Positions 1 to 8,826 of a DNA stretch of 64,000 nucleotides are shown here, one piece after another. The position numbers and the translations under genes are program-made. The DNA is from Succinatimonas sp. UBA6849 (lineage in GTDB: Bacteria; Pseudomonadota; Gammaproteobacteria; Enterobacterales; Succinivibrionaceae), in NCBI GenBank assembly GCA_002449335.1, contig DKDL01000002.1, positions 29,580 to 93,579 on the forward strand, given 5' to 3'. A model generated the notes under the pieces. The model saw only the letters and a list, made by a program, of their open reading frames with translations. It was not told the DNA's origin and searched no databases. Every line of letters starts with the position of its first letter. Positions within the stretch are counted from its first letter, which is position 1.

Positions 1-2760
1 CTATTTAAAAACAAGCTAGCAAACCTCTCAATTCTGCAAGATTTAGCAAACTATGAGCAAAAGATTGCTAACATCAAATACAACAGATTAGATAAAGACG
101 TTAAGACCTTAAGTCTTAAAAAGAACCTAGATTATTCTGTTGATGATGAGGAAAAACAAAACGAAGCTATCAGTAAAAAAGATCCTCAGCTTGCTAAAAT
201 GGTTGATAGCATCAAGAAAATTAACAGTTATCTTTTAGAACATCGTCAAAAGAATGCACTCTATCAGCATGACTATCAGGAAGTAGATTCTGCTTTAACT
301 AAAGTAGATCAAATGCAAAAGGATCTTGATAATCAAATCAAGGAATTAGGCAAAAGCTTGGTTTTATCAAGATTGTTAAACAAGCAACTGTCAATGTTGC
401 CAAATGTACAGCTAAGCTACGATCTTGATGAGGTAATTGCCAACCTTAATATCTATATCTATGAATTAAGAGAGCAAACTGACAAGTTGCTAGATATAGA
501 GATTATTGTTAATCAGGATATCAAGAAAAATCCATCTTTAGAAAAGTACAGAAGTGATTTAACTACTCTCTACTCTCAAAGAAGACGCGTGCTAAGTGAG
601 TTGTACCAGGTACTCGCTAACGAGCTGAGCACAACCATTGAGTTAAAGGTAAAATACACAAGTTACAACAACATCAGAACCAAGATCAAATCTGATATCT
701 CAGAGCAGTTGTTCTGGGTAAAATCAAATCAGTCTTTAGGGTCTGAGTTTATTTACACATTAGTACCTACTATTAAATATGAGTTTGGTAACTTATTAAA
801 TAAACTATCAAGTGACAAGTTTAAAGCACACACCACAAAGACTGCTCTTTTAGTGGTACTGCCATTCATTCTTTTAGCTTTGATTGTTGTTTCATTTAAC
901 AGCAGAATTCAAAGATACAATAACGAGCTTGCTCTACGCTTAGACAGAAAGAATGATTCTATCTTTGTAACACCTGCTGCAATCATCAATAACATGATCA
1001 TGATGGTGCCTCGACTATCGTGGATGGTAGTTATAGGTTCTATCGTCATCTGTCTGTCTTTGGCTACCACAAATTTACAGTACCAAATCATTCTTATCAT
1101 GGTACTGCATATCTTTGTATTCGTGTTCTTCTTACAGATTATTAAGCCAAACGCTTTAGTTCAAAGACACTTTAGTGTTCAGCCTTATAAATTAAGACAG
1201 TATAGAAATCTATTAAATCAGGTATGGATCTTCTCATTGCCACTGCTGATTTTTGCTAATGTAGCTGAGACTGACTCAAACTTTATTTATGCAGATATCA
1301 CTTCATTTATCGTGGTTCTGTTGTCTTGCGCTGCTCTGCTGTTTATTTCAGTCAGAATGTTTGTAAGAAACCTAGCTGACTTTGCAAACTCATCAGCTAC
1401 AGCAGTTGTTGGAAGTTTTATTGCGATTATCGTATGCTTAATGGCAGTACTGTTTGTAGCTTCTGGTTACTTGTATTCAATCGTAACTCTAACCAACAGA
1501 CTTGCCTTTACCTGTTACATCATTTTAGCTTACTATCTTGTAAGCCAAACTATCCACCGTATGATGCATGTCTACATCTTTAAAGCTTCTTTAAAGAAGA
1601 AACATGCTCAAGATGATAACAACAGTGAGGAAATTACCGCACAGAACTTTATTGCAATGCTGAACATGAGCCCTTCTCATTTATGTTCAAAAGCTTTTAA
1701 GATTGTAAACACTGCACTGCTTACAATTACAGCCTTCTTTATGTACATTCAGTGGAATGATCTAGCATCAGTCTTAAGATACTTAGATACCATTCAGATT
1801 TGGACAAAGACAGAGCTTGTAAATGGAACCCCAGTAGTAACAGACTATCTGTCACTAGCTAACATTCTTTTAGCAATATTTATTCTGATTATCACAAGTG
1901 TCCTGAATAAGAACTTACCTTCTATTTTAGAAAAGCTCCTGCTCATCAAGAAAGGCATCAATCAGAAGAGCACCGGCTATACCGTAAAGGTAATTACCTC
2001 ATACCTCATCACAGGTTTCGGAATCATATGTGCGGCCGGTTCTGTGGGAATACGATGGGAAAACCTACAGTGGTTAGTTGCAGCCTTATCTGTAGGCTTA
2101 GGTTTCGGTCTTCAGGAAATCTTTGCTAATTTCGTATCTGGTATCATTCTTCTGTTTGAAAGACAGACCAGAGTTGGCGATATCATTACCTTGAATGGTC
2201 TATCAGGAACAGTAAACAAGATCAGAATTCGTTCTACTACAGTGATGTCTTTTGAGAACAAGGAAGTAATGATCCCTAACAAAGAGTTCATCACCTCAGC
2301 TCTTACTAACTGGTCTTTAACCAGTACAGTTACTAAGTTAGAGTTCGTAGTAGGTGTTGCTTACGATGCTGATGTTGAAAAGGCAAAGAGTCTGTTACTT
2401 TCTATTGTTAACAGATGCCGTTACATTTCAAAGGAGCAAGCTTCTTTAATCTACATTAAAGAGCTAGCAGCAAGCTCTGTTAACATTTGCGCTGAAGTCT
2501 ATGTAACAAACATTGGCGACAGAAAACTCACTATGGATTATTTAAGCCGTGAGACCTTAAGTGTCTTTGCTAAGAACGGCATCGAAATTCCATTCGATCA
2601 GTTAGATCTTCATGTAAAGACCTTAGAAAAAGACGAGTTCATCAAGCAATTGAGAAATGGACTTTTCAATAAGAATAACGATTCAGAGCTTAAGGTGGAA
2701 CTTGAAAATAAGACTTCTGAAAACAAGGTTACCCCTCAGCTAGAAAATGCTAAGGCATAA
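1..2760 (+). CDS. mscK: MscK/KefA-type mechanosensitive channel, 5' truncated by window edge
   Basis: The reading frame is open from the first base, so the first ATG at 199 is internal and the gene begins upstream of the window. At least 919 residues are visible. The N-terminal part is polar, helical and Lys/Gln-rich, like the periplasmic coiled-coil region of MscK. A middle block of about ten hydrophobic helices follows (roughly bases 840-1950). The C-terminal third is an MscS domain: the Gly/Ala-rich pore helix with LGFGLQEIFANF near base 2100, then the beta domain containing VGDIITL and VMIPNKEF. Such channels open under membrane tension to release solutes and K+ in osmotic downshock. The C-terminal tail is acidic and low complexity. 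MscK is preferred over MscM (YbdG/YjeP types) because of length and layout, but paralogues are hard to separate without the N-terminus. Confidence 0.85.
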   Translation, partial: LFKNKLANLSILQDLANYEQKIANIKYNRLDKDVKTLSLKKNLDYSVDDEEKQNEAISKKDPQLAKMVDSIKKINSYLLEHRQKNALYQHDYQEVDSALTKVDQMQKDLDNQIKELGKSLVLSRLLNKQLSMLPNVQLSYDLDEVIANLNIYIYELREQTDKLLDIEIIVNQDIKKNPSLEKYRSDLTTLYSQRRRVLSELYQVLANELSTTIELKVKYTSYNNIRTKIKSDISEQLFWVKSNQSLGSEFIYTLVPTIKYEFGNLLNKLSSDKFKAHTTKTALLVVLPFILLALIVVSFNSRIQRYNNELALRLDRKNDSIFVTPAAIINNMIMMVPRLSWMVVIGSIVICLSLATTNLQYQIILIMVLHIFVFVFFLQIIKPNALVQRHFSVQPYKLRQYRNLLNQVWIFSLPLLIFANVAETDSNFIYADITSFIVVLLSCAALLFISVRMFVRNLADFANSSATAVVGSFIAIIVCLMAVLFVASGYLYSIVTLTNRLAFTCYIILAYYLVSQTIHRMMHVYIFKASLKKKHAQDDNNSEEITAQNFIAMLNMSPSHLCSKAFKIVNTALLTITAFFMYIQWNDLASVLRYLDTIQIWTKTELVNGTPVVTDYLSLANILLAIFILIITSVLNKNLPSILEKLLLIKKGINQKSTGYTVKVITSYLITGFGIICAAGSVGIRWENLQWLVAALSVGLGFGLQEIFANFVSGIILLFERQTRVGDIITLNGLSGTVNKIRIRSTTVMSFENKEVMIPNKEFITSALTNWSLTSTVTKLEFVVGVAYDADVEKAKSLLLSIVNRCRYISKEQASLIYIKELAASSVNICAEVYVTNIGDRKLTMDYLSRETLSVFAKNGIEIPFDQLDLHVKTLEKDEFIKQLRNGLFNKNNDSELKVELENKTSENKVTPQLENAKA

Positions 2761-2798
2761 ATTGGAGATAGATTGAAAACTCCATCTTAAAAACGACG

Positions 2799-2824
2799 AG
2801 GGGAAGCTTACGCTTCCCCTTTTA
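2799..2824 (+). terminator. Intrinsic terminator after mscK
   Basis: A 9-bp perfect stem (2799-2807 with 2812-2820) with a TTAC loop is followed by a short T run. On the other strand the hairpin lies 39 bases past the ferredoxin stop and is followed, after a short spacer, by T-rich sequence, so it may serve both convergent genes. Confidence 0.75.
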
Positions 2825-2858
2825 GTTGTTTGCAAGAGCAAACAAAGAATTCTTAAGA

Positions 2859-3044
2859 CTATTTGTCGTCTTCTTTTTCTTCAATTGCCTCAAAAGGACA
2901 TACAGACTGACAAGCTGCACAATCTGAACACATCTCTGCATCGATCTTAAAACTGTCATCAGGCTGTTGCTCTATGGCGCCACAAGGACAGATATCCTGA
3001 CATTCACCGCACTGAGAACAAATCTCATTATTGATAACAAACAT
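2859..3044 (-). CDS. 2[4Fe-4S] ferredoxin
   Basis: A 61-residue protein with two classical CxxCxxCxxxCP cluster motifs: C9-C12-C15-C19 and a second set beginning with CSDC near residue 39. This is the bacterial or clostridial-type two-cluster ferredoxin, a small cytoplasmic low-potential electron carrier. The acidic C-terminal tail is normal for the family. An AAGG ribosome binding site sits 7 bases before the ATG. It is monocistronic and divergent from the yggS-proC fusion, sharing a short control region that holds a 19-bp tandem repeat. The partner enzyme cannot be told from the context; low-potential ferredoxins are common in anaerobes. Confidence 0.9.
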   Translation of the reverse strand: MFVINNEICSQCGECQDICPCGAIEQQPDDSFKIDAEMCSDCAACQSVCPFEAIEEKEDDK

Positions 3045-3056
3045 TGGTACACCTTC

Positions 3057-3094
3057 AAATTATTACAGTTTTATTAAATTGTTACAGTTTTATT
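3057..3094. repeat. Tandem 19-bp direct repeat in a divergent promoter region
   Basis: Bases 3057-3075 and 3076-3094 are the same 19-mer with a single mismatch (3062 A versus 3081 G), directly abutting. The period is close to two helical turns. The second unit contains the -35 hexamer of the promoter for the yggS-proC fusion, and the first lies just upstream of the ferredoxin start. This is a plausible paired operator or a local duplication. Confidence 0.7.
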
Positions 3095-3108
3095 TAAGAC
3101 GCTATAAT
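3079..3108 (+). promoter_or_regulatory. Sigma70-like promoter for yggS-proC
   Basis: TTGTTA (3079-3084), 18-base spacer, TATAAT (3103-3108). The start codon at 3142 lies about 27 bases after the expected transcription start, giving a short leader with only a weak Shine-Dalgarno sequence. Confidence 0.65.
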
Positions 3109-3141
3109 ACCATTTAATAGGATTAGATAAAAAGGCAATTT

Positions 3142-4659
3142 ATGAATAGCATCACTGAAAATTTAAATCACATTCACTCATCCATCACTAACGCTATTGC
3201 TAACTCCAAGAGAGAGCAAAATAGCGTAAAGCTTTTGTGTGTAAGCAAAACCAAGCCTAAAGAGATGGTTATTGAAGCTTACAAAGAAGGTGAAAGACAC
3301 TTTGGTGAATCATATGCAGTTGAAGCATCTGAGAAAATTGAGCAACTAAAAGAATTAGGCTATAACGACATTGTTTGGCACTTTATTGGTCCTATTCAGA
3401 AAAATAAGACCAAGCTTATTGCAACTCACTTTGATATTGTTGAAAGCGTTGATAGAGTTATCGTTGCTAAAAGATTAGATGAGCAAAGACCAGATAACCT
3501 AAAACCACTTGAAGTTTTAATTCAGGTTAACATCTCTGATGAGTCACAAAAGTCAGGCTGTGCTTTATCAGATATAGATGAGCTCATAAAAGAAATTCAA
3601 GGCTGTAAAAAGCTAAAGTTACGTGGTTTCATGGGAATTGGAAAAGATACAGATAACCGTGATGAAATCACAGAGGAATTTGCACAATTAAAGAACCTCT
3701 TTGACAAGTACAAGACAAGCATTGCTGATTTTGACATACTGTCTATGGGTATGACCCATGACTTGGATCTTGCTATTGCTCAAGGTTCAACAGAAGTTCG
3801 AATTGGAACTGCAATTTTCGGTGCTAGAGAGTACAAAAACAAAACTATGAACGATGTAAAAGTAGCTTTCATCGGTGGCGGCAACATGTCTAGCTGCATC
3901 TATGACAGCATTATCAAAGATTATGACGCAAAGAATATTACTGTAAGTGGACCTCATTTAGAGAAATTAGAAAAATTCAAACAGCACGGTTCTAACATCA
4001 CTACAGATAATGTTAAGACTGTAGAGCAATCTCAGGTGATCTTCTTAGGTGTAAAACCTCAGATCTTAACTTCTGTCCTTGAAGAAATTAAAAATTCAAA
4101 CATTTCTTTAGATGGTAAGTTATTTATATCTATGGCTGCTGGTTATAAGTTATCTTCAATTTATGCAAAATTACAAACTCATAATCTTATTCGCATCATG
4201 CCAAACACTCCTGCAAAATTAGGTTTAGGAGTCATTGCTGTAAGCTACGATTCAGCCGTAACTGATAGCGAAAAAGAGTTATGCAAAAAGATGTTATCTC
4301 ACATGGGTGAGTGCATTGAAGGCGACGAGCAGGCATTGAATGTGATTGGTGCTATCTGTGGTTGCGGACCAGCCTTTGTATACAGATTTATGGAATCACT
4401 GATTAGTGAAGCTGTAAGAAATGGCATTGCTCCTAATGATGCCAGAAAGATGGTTGAACAGACAGTGTTTGGTTCAGCCTCTATGGTAATTAAAAATCAG
4501 GATACCTCAATTGCTGCTCTAAGAGAGGCTGTAACCTCTAAAGGAGGTACTACCTTTGCAGGTCTTTGCAAGATGACTGAAGGTAATTTTGAACAAATTA
4601 TGCAGAACACAATCCAAGCAAGTCTTGACAGAACCTACGAATTTGAGAAGATGTTCTAA
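3142..4659 (+). CDS. YggS-ProC fusion: PLP homeostasis protein joined to pyrroline-5-carboxylate reductase
   Basis: One uninterrupted 505-codon frame. Residues 1-233 are a complete YggS/PROSC domain: the PLP-lysine motif VSKTKP near residue 36, WHFIGPIQKNK near 93, and the closing SMGM...RIGTAIFGAR. From residue 237 a complete ProC follows, with the NAD(P)-binding VAFIGGGNM, IMPNTPA, CGCGPAF and the late substrate-binding motif TSKGGTT. ProC reduces 1-pyrroline-5-carboxylate to proline; YggS buffers pyridoxal phosphate. Both halves are close to full family length, so neither is truncated. The junction is only about five residues. An in-frame ATG at 3847 falls at the ProC start but has no visible ribosome binding site. 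yggT follows after 24 bases. Separate adjacent yggS and proC genes are well known; the fusion is unusual. Confidence 0.93.
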   Translation: MNSITENLNHIHSSITNAIANSKREQNSVKLLCVSKTKPKEMVIEAYKEGERHFGESYAVEASEKIEQLKELGYNDIVWHFIGPIQKNKTKLIATHFDIVESVDRVIVAKRLDEQRPDNLKPLEVLIQVNISDESQKSGCALSDIDELIKEIQGCKKLKLRGFMGIGKDTDNRDEITEEFAQLKNLFDKYKTSIADFDILSMGMTHDLDLAIAQGSTEVRIGTAIFGAREYKNKTMNDVKVAFIGGGNMSSCIYDSIIKDYDAKNITVSGPHLEKLEKFKQHGSNITTDNVKTVEQSQVIFLGVKPQILTSVLEEIKNSNISLDGKLFISMAAGYKLSSIYAKLQTHNLIRIMPNTPAKLGLGVIAVSYDSAVTDSEKELCKKMLSHMGECIEGDEQALNVIGAICGCGPAFVYRFMESLISEAVRNGIAPNDARKMVEQTVFGSASMVIKNQDTSIAALREAVTSKGGTTFAGLCKMTEGNFEQIMQNTIQASLDRTYEFEKMF

Positions 4660-4683
4660 CAGATTTTCAATGAAGGATTAAAC

Positions 4684-5223
4684 ATGGCAATTCATTATCT
4701 AATTATGTTTGTAACTGCAGTGGTGATGCTCTTTGAATTAAGAGCTCTAATGCAGTCATCTAGCATTGACTACTACCATCCTTTTACACAAGCTGTAGTA
4801 AAACTCACAGAGCCTTTGTTAGGTCGATTACCTATCAGAAACATCCATATAAAAGGCTTTTACTATTGTGGTTTTATTGTAGCTTTTGTAATTGCTGTAG
4901 TTTTCTTTACTGTATTGGTATGTTTGTCATCATCTATTGATGTTGTACTGATTGCTCTAGCATCAATTATCATGACAGTTAAAAGCTTTGGATATCTTCT
5001 GATCTTTTTACTCTTAGCTCAGGCTTTAACTTCATGGTTACCTAACACTCGTTATTTAAGCATGACTTTTGCTCAGATCACTTACCCTGTTGTAGCTCCA
5101 GTTCAAAAGCTGATCCCTCCAATAGGTATGATTGATTTATCTTTAATGATTGTTATGATTGCGCTCTTTGCTCTTAATACGCTGTTTGGTAATATCTTTG
5201 GAGCACTTTGGTATATTTGTTAA
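4684..5223 (+). CDS. yggT: YggT family integral membrane protein
   Basis: A 179-residue hydrophobic protein with two YggT repeats. Each has a helix, a loop with a Pro-rich stretch (YHPFTQAVVKLTEPLLG and its later counterpart ITYPVVAPVQKLIPPIG), and another helix, giving about four to five membrane segments. YggT/YlmG proteins are inner-membrane proteins of uncertain role, linked to osmotic tolerance in E. coli and to division-site gene clusters elsewhere. AAGGA precedes the ATG by six bases. It probably belongs to the transcript of the upstream yggS-proC fusion, an association conserved across gammaproteobacteria. Confidence 0.88.
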   Translation: MAIHYLIMFVTAVVMLFELRALMQSSSIDYYHPFTQAVVKLTEPLLGRLPIRNIHIKGFYYCGFIVAFVIAVVFFTVLVCLSSSIDVVLIALASIIMTVKSFGYLLIFLLLAQALTSWLPNTRYLSMTFAQITYPVVAPVQKLIPPIGMIDLSLMIVMIALFALNTLFGNIFGALWYIC

Positions 5224-5251
5224 GCAAATTTCAAAGCTAATTTATCAAAAT

Positions 5252-5280
5252 AAAACCGGCATCAAGCCGGTTTTATTTTT
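5252..5280. terminator. Bidirectional terminator between yggT and parC
   Basis: A perfect 9-bp stem AAAACCGGC/GCCGGTTTT (5252-5260, 5266-5274) with a 5-base loop, T-rich on the right and A-rich on the left. It can end yggT on the plus strand and parC on the minus strand; the last bases touch the parC stop codon. Confidence 0.85.
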
Positions 5281-7601
5281 TACTCTAGGGTAAATTCAGT
5301 ATCCTCGATTGGAGGAGTTTGAACGTCCTCTTCTTCAGATTTAGGAACTACAATTTCAAGAGAATCAATCTTTTGGAAGCCTCTTGGTAATAAATCACCA
5401 GCCTTACTTCTAGAGCTAATTCTCTCTTCAATTTCTTTTGAAGATAAGTTAATAGTTCTCTTGCCACAGTGGATTATCATTGAAGCTTTCTCTGGAACAA
5501 TCTCCATGGTTGCAATACCGTCAGCACCAATAGCCAATTTAGCACCGTTAATACCAATAAGCTTATTACCCTTACCTTGAGACAGTTCTGGCAGTTCACT
5601 TACCTTGTAAATTAACAGACGTCCTGTCTTACTTGCTACAGCTAAGAGATCATTATCCTTATTGCCAATTAACAGAGGCTTTAGGATAGTTGCATCGTCA
5701 TCTATTGAAATAAGAGCTTTACCGGCTTTATTTCTTGTCTGTAAATCCTCAGCCTTAACCATAAAGCCATAGGCTTTATCTGAAGCTACAATAAAGTGCT
5801 CATTGTTATGACCTATTACTACATGACATGCACTCTCTCCTGGCTGCAGATTTGCCTTAGCAGATAGAGGTTCACCCTGACCACGAGCTGAAGGTAAGTC
5901 TTTTACATCTACCGTGTAGACTCTACCCTTATTAGTAATAAAACATGCTTTATCGTTAGTCTTTCCTGAAGCTTTAGACTTGAAGGCATCTCCAGAACGA
6001 TAAGACATATTCTCTGCATCAATATCCGAACCGCTAGCAGCTCTAACCCAGCCCATCTTTGATAAGATAACTGTAGCAGGAGTACTTGGTACAAGCTCAT
6101 CTTCACTGATGGCCTTAGCAACTTCCTTCTGAACAATACGGCACTTTCTCTCGTCGCCATACTGCTTTACATCAGACTGAATTTCTTTCTTGATGAAAGT
6201 TTTAAGCTTAGTTTCAGATCCTAACAGAGCTTCAAGCTTTTTCTTTTCCTCGTTAAGCTTATCTTTTTCAGCAGTTAGTTTGATTTCTTCTAATCTTGCT
6301 AACTGTCTTAACTTGGTCTCTAGAATGTATTCAACCTGAGCTTCTGATAAGTTAAATCTCTCGATAAGTTTCTCTTTTGGATTGTCTTCATGACGAATAA
6401 TATCGATTACTTCATCGATATTTAAAACAATCAGTAAGAAGCCTTCTAAGAGATGTAATCTTTTATTAACAATCTCTAAACGGCTGTTTAAACGGCGTCT
6501 TACGGTATTGATTCTAAATGTTAGCCACTCAGAAAGAATAGTCTTTAAGTTTTTGATAGCAGGCTTACCATCAATACCTAAGATGTTGAGGTTTACCTTA
6601 TATCGCTTCTCAAGATCAGTTACAGCATATAAGTGCTCCATGAGCTCATCTAAATCGACACGCTTTGATCTTGGGGTAATGATAATTTTGCAAGGACAGC
6701 TGTGATCTGAAGCATTAGTTATAGAAGCCACCATTGGCAGTTTCTTTTTTGACATCAAATCAGCGATCTGACGTTCAATAGAGCCACCAGATACCTGAAA
6801 AGGCAGAGCGTTAATTACAATCTCATCCTTTTCAATTGAGTAAACAGCTCTTTGGCGAACAAAACCGCGTCCTGTTTCGTAGATATCCTTTAATTCCTGC
6901 TCTGAGTTAGTGATTTCACAACCACATGGATAGTCAGGACCAGGAACATATTTCATTAAGTCTGCTACAGTTAAATCAGGCTTATCCATAAGCGCAATCA
7001 CTGCATTGGCAACTTCATTCAAGTTATGTGAAGGAATATCTGTTGCCATACCTACAGCAATACCTGTAGTACCATTTAAAAGAATATTTGGCAGTCTTGC
7101 AGGTAAAAACTTTGGTTCATTAACTGTTCCATCAAAATTTGGTAACCAGTCAACGCATCCTGAGTTGATATCTGCTAACAGAATATCTGAGTAAGGAGCA
7201 AGTCTTGATTCTGTGTAACGCATTGCCGCGAATGACTTAGGATCTTCAACGTCACCCCAGTTACCCTGACCATCTACTAGAGGATATCTGTATGTAAACG
7301 GCTGTGCCATGATAACCATAGCCTGATAGCAAGCACTATCACCATGTGGATGGTACTTACCGATTACTTCACCTACGGTTCTTGCTGACTTTGAATGCTT
7401 GGCTTTAGGATCGATACCTAATTTTGACATTGCATAAATAATTCTGCGCTGTACTGGTTTCATACCGTCAGTCACAGAAGGCAATGCTCTGTCTCGAATA
7501 ACGTTCATGGAATAATTTAGGTATGCTTCTTCAGCAAATTCCTGAAGAGGCAATGGTTCAATTCCTTCGAGGCTAAATTTTTTATTAATTTGATCTGACA
7601 T
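5280..7601 (-). CDS. parC: DNA topoisomerase IV subunit A
   Basis: A 773-residue type IIA topoisomerase A subunit that decatenates daughter chromosomes with ParE. It has the winged-helix/tower core with catalytic Tyr129 in AAMRYTES, the quinolone-pocket helix HPHGDSACYQAMV (Ser89 equals E. coli Ser80), a coiled coil near residues 430-480, and a C-terminal beta-pinwheel of degenerate blades. ParC rather than GyrA is indicated by the tower and C-terminal motifs such as DTVRRRLN and GKALI and by the lack of a GyrA box. The position equal to E. coli Glu84 is Gln93. The acidic C-terminal tail is normal. parE is not adjacent. Confidence 0.96.
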   Translation of the reverse strand: MSDQINKKFSLEGIEPLPLQEFAEEAYLNYSMNVIRDRALPSVTDGMKPVQRRIIYAMSKLGIDPKAKHSKSARTVGEVIGKYHPHGDSACYQAMVIMAQPFTYRYPLVDGQGNWGDVEDPKSFAAMRYTESRLAPYSDILLADINSGCVDWLPNFDGTVNEPKFLPARLPNILLNGTTGIAVGMATDIPSHNLNEVANAVIALMDKPDLTVADLMKYVPGPDYPCGCEITNSEQELKDIYETGRGFVRQRAVYSIEKDEIVINALPFQVSGGSIERQIADLMSKKKLPMVASITNASDHSCPCKIIITPRSKRVDLDELMEHLYAVTDLEKRYKVNLNILGIDGKPAIKNLKTILSEWLTFRINTVRRRLNSRLEIVNKRLHLLEGFLLIVLNIDEVIDIIRHEDNPKEKLIERFNLSEAQVEYILETKLRQLARLEEIKLTAEKDKLNEEKKKLEALLGSETKLKTFIKKEIQSDVKQYGDERKCRIVQKEVAKAISEDELVPSTPATVILSKMGWVRAASGSDIDAENMSYRSGDAFKSKASGKTNDKACFITNKGRVYTVDVKDLPSARGQGEPLSAKANLQPGESACHVVIGHNNEHFIVASDKAYGFMVKAEDLQTRNKAGKALISIDDDATILKPLLIGNKDNDLLAVASKTGRLLIYKVSELPELSQGKGNKLIGINGAKLAIGADGIATMEIVPEKASMIIHCGKRTINLSSKEIEERISSRSKAGDLLPRGFQKIDSLEIVVPKSEEEDVQTPPIEDTEFTLE

Positions 7602-7614
7602 TTATTTTTTCTCG

Positions 7615-7633
7615 CACAACCATTGCAGTTGTG
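7615..7633 (-). repeat. Inverted repeat in the parC leader
   Basis: CACAAC and GTTGTG arms flank a 7-base loop, 14 bases upstream of the parC ATG. It would form a small RNA hairpin in the leader or a palindromic protein site. TATA-rich sequence just upstream is compatible with a promoter but I cannot assign hexamers with confidence. Confidence 0.4.
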
Positions 7634-7784
7634 TATATAATATTCTTGCTACAGTATATTTTATCAAAAATGCACAACAAAGCCATGTTATCTATGAGTT
7701 TTGTGTGACTCTATAACAATAATAAAATCTCCTTGTAAAACGATATTTCTCTACAAGGTTATGTTGTTTCTGAACGATTACATA

Positions 7785-8450
7785 ATGCCAGGTATGACCA
7801 CAGTGAAAATTTTAAAATACATTTTTGCTTTATCTGTTATTTCTTTTTCAACATTTTCTATACAAGCTAAAGCAGAAACTTTCCATAACATTCCAGATGA
7901 TTTATTAGCTAAAGCAGTAAGTTCTGAAGTTGTTTATGATGAGGAATTTGATTACACCAAACTAGGCGCTACCTCTAACTTAATGAATACTAGTGCTTTT
8001 ACTGAGTCTCAAGCTCAAAAAAAGATGTTAGTAGACAGAGTTGTAGTTAACAAAGCTGCACACCAGATGATCCTTATGAAGGATGGTCAGGAGATCAGAA
8101 AATTTTGGATAGCTTTATCTGATAAACCTTATGGCAAAAAACAGTTTGAAGGCGATAAGAAGACTCCAGAGGGCACTTATACTCTAGACTATATCAAGCA
8201 GAGATCAAATTACTATAAGGCTTTCCACATTTCCTATCCAAATTCAAAAGATATTGAGTTTGCAAGAAGCTATGGCAGAAGGCCTGGTGGCATGATTATG
8301 GTTCACGGGCAGCCACCTTCAAGAAGCAGCTATAACGAAACAGTACAGAGAACTGATTGGACTAATGGCTGTATTGCTTTATTAAACCCAGATTTAGATG
8401 TATTTTTATCTATGGTAGATGTAGGAACTCCAATTACGATCAATCCATAA
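7785..8450 (+). CDS. Exported L,D-transpeptidase (YkuD domain, YafK-like)
   Basis: About 221 residues. A signal peptide is visible (Lys-containing start, hydrophobic IFALSVISFSTFSI, cleavage near QAKA-ET). The YkuD catalytic domain spans roughly residues 85-220, with the VHGQP histidine motif and the catalytic cysteine in TNGCIAL. The enzyme would act on peptidoglycan stem peptides in the periplasm, either forming 3-3 crosslinks or handling Lpp attachment as YafK/DpaA-type members do. The start is uncertain: ATG codons at 7761, 7785 and 7794 are all in frame and none has a well-spaced ribosome binding site. A 7-bp inverted repeat (7731-7737 with 7752-7758) lies just upstream. Confidence 0.85.
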   Translation: MPGMTTVKILKYIFALSVISFSTFSIQAKAETFHNIPDDLLAKAVSSEVVYDEEFDYTKLGATSNLMNTSAFTESQAQKKMLVDRVVVNKAAHQMILMKDGQEIRKFWIALSDKPYGKKQFEGDKKTPEGTYTLDYIKQRSNYYKAFHISYPNSKDIEFARSYGRRPGGMIMVHGQPPSRSSYNETVQRTDWTNGCIALLNPDLDVFLSMVDVGTPITINP

Positions 8451-8468
8451 TAGAGTTCCTAGCTTCAA

Positions 8469-8825
8469 CTAATCATCAGGGAACCATTTAGCAGATGCGT
8501 TAGATTCTTCCCCTTGAACACTCAAAACGATATCCACTACATGGACATCGTTTTTTAATTGCTCCTGAGCACCGGTAAACCAAATCTCAGCAACAATGCA
8601 GTCATCAATATCTGAATCAGAAGGATCCAACTCGTCATCTTCAGATATATTTCTGAATCTGCACTCCATAGAATAGTCATCATCATTAGTGATTTTACGA
8701 ACATTTGCATAAACATCAGGATCATTAAGACTTAGAGCCTCTTCACTAATAGTTGTATACAAATCTACAACTTGCTCAGTAAGAGCATCAATTTGTTCAT
8801 CTGTTAAATTGTCAACATCAACCAT
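8469..8825 (-). CDS. Acidic hypothetical protein coupled to flavin reductase-like gene
   Basis: A 118-residue, strongly acidic cytoplasmic protein that I do not recognise. No signal peptide or membrane helix is visible. It has an Asp/Glu-rich helical N-terminus and a later strand-rich part (CIVAEIWFTG, VHVVDIVLSVQG). The ATG at 8825 starts one base after the stop of the upstream gene, which suggests translational coupling, and GGAG lies 12 bases ahead. A GTG at 8843 is an alternative start. A role together with the upstream flavoprotein-like gene is likely from context only. Confidence 0.6.
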   Translation of the reverse strand: MVDVDNLTDEQIDALTEQVVDLYTTISEEALSLNDPDVYANVRKITNDDDYSMECRFRNISEDDELDPSDSDIDDCIVAEIWFTGAQEQLKNDVHVVDIVLSVQGEESNASAKWFPDD

Positions 8826-8826
8826 A

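Noticed and set aside
7701..7784. TTG-initiated extension of the L,D-transpeptidase
   Set aside because: It would put 28 extra residues before a normal signal peptide and lacks a ribosome binding site.
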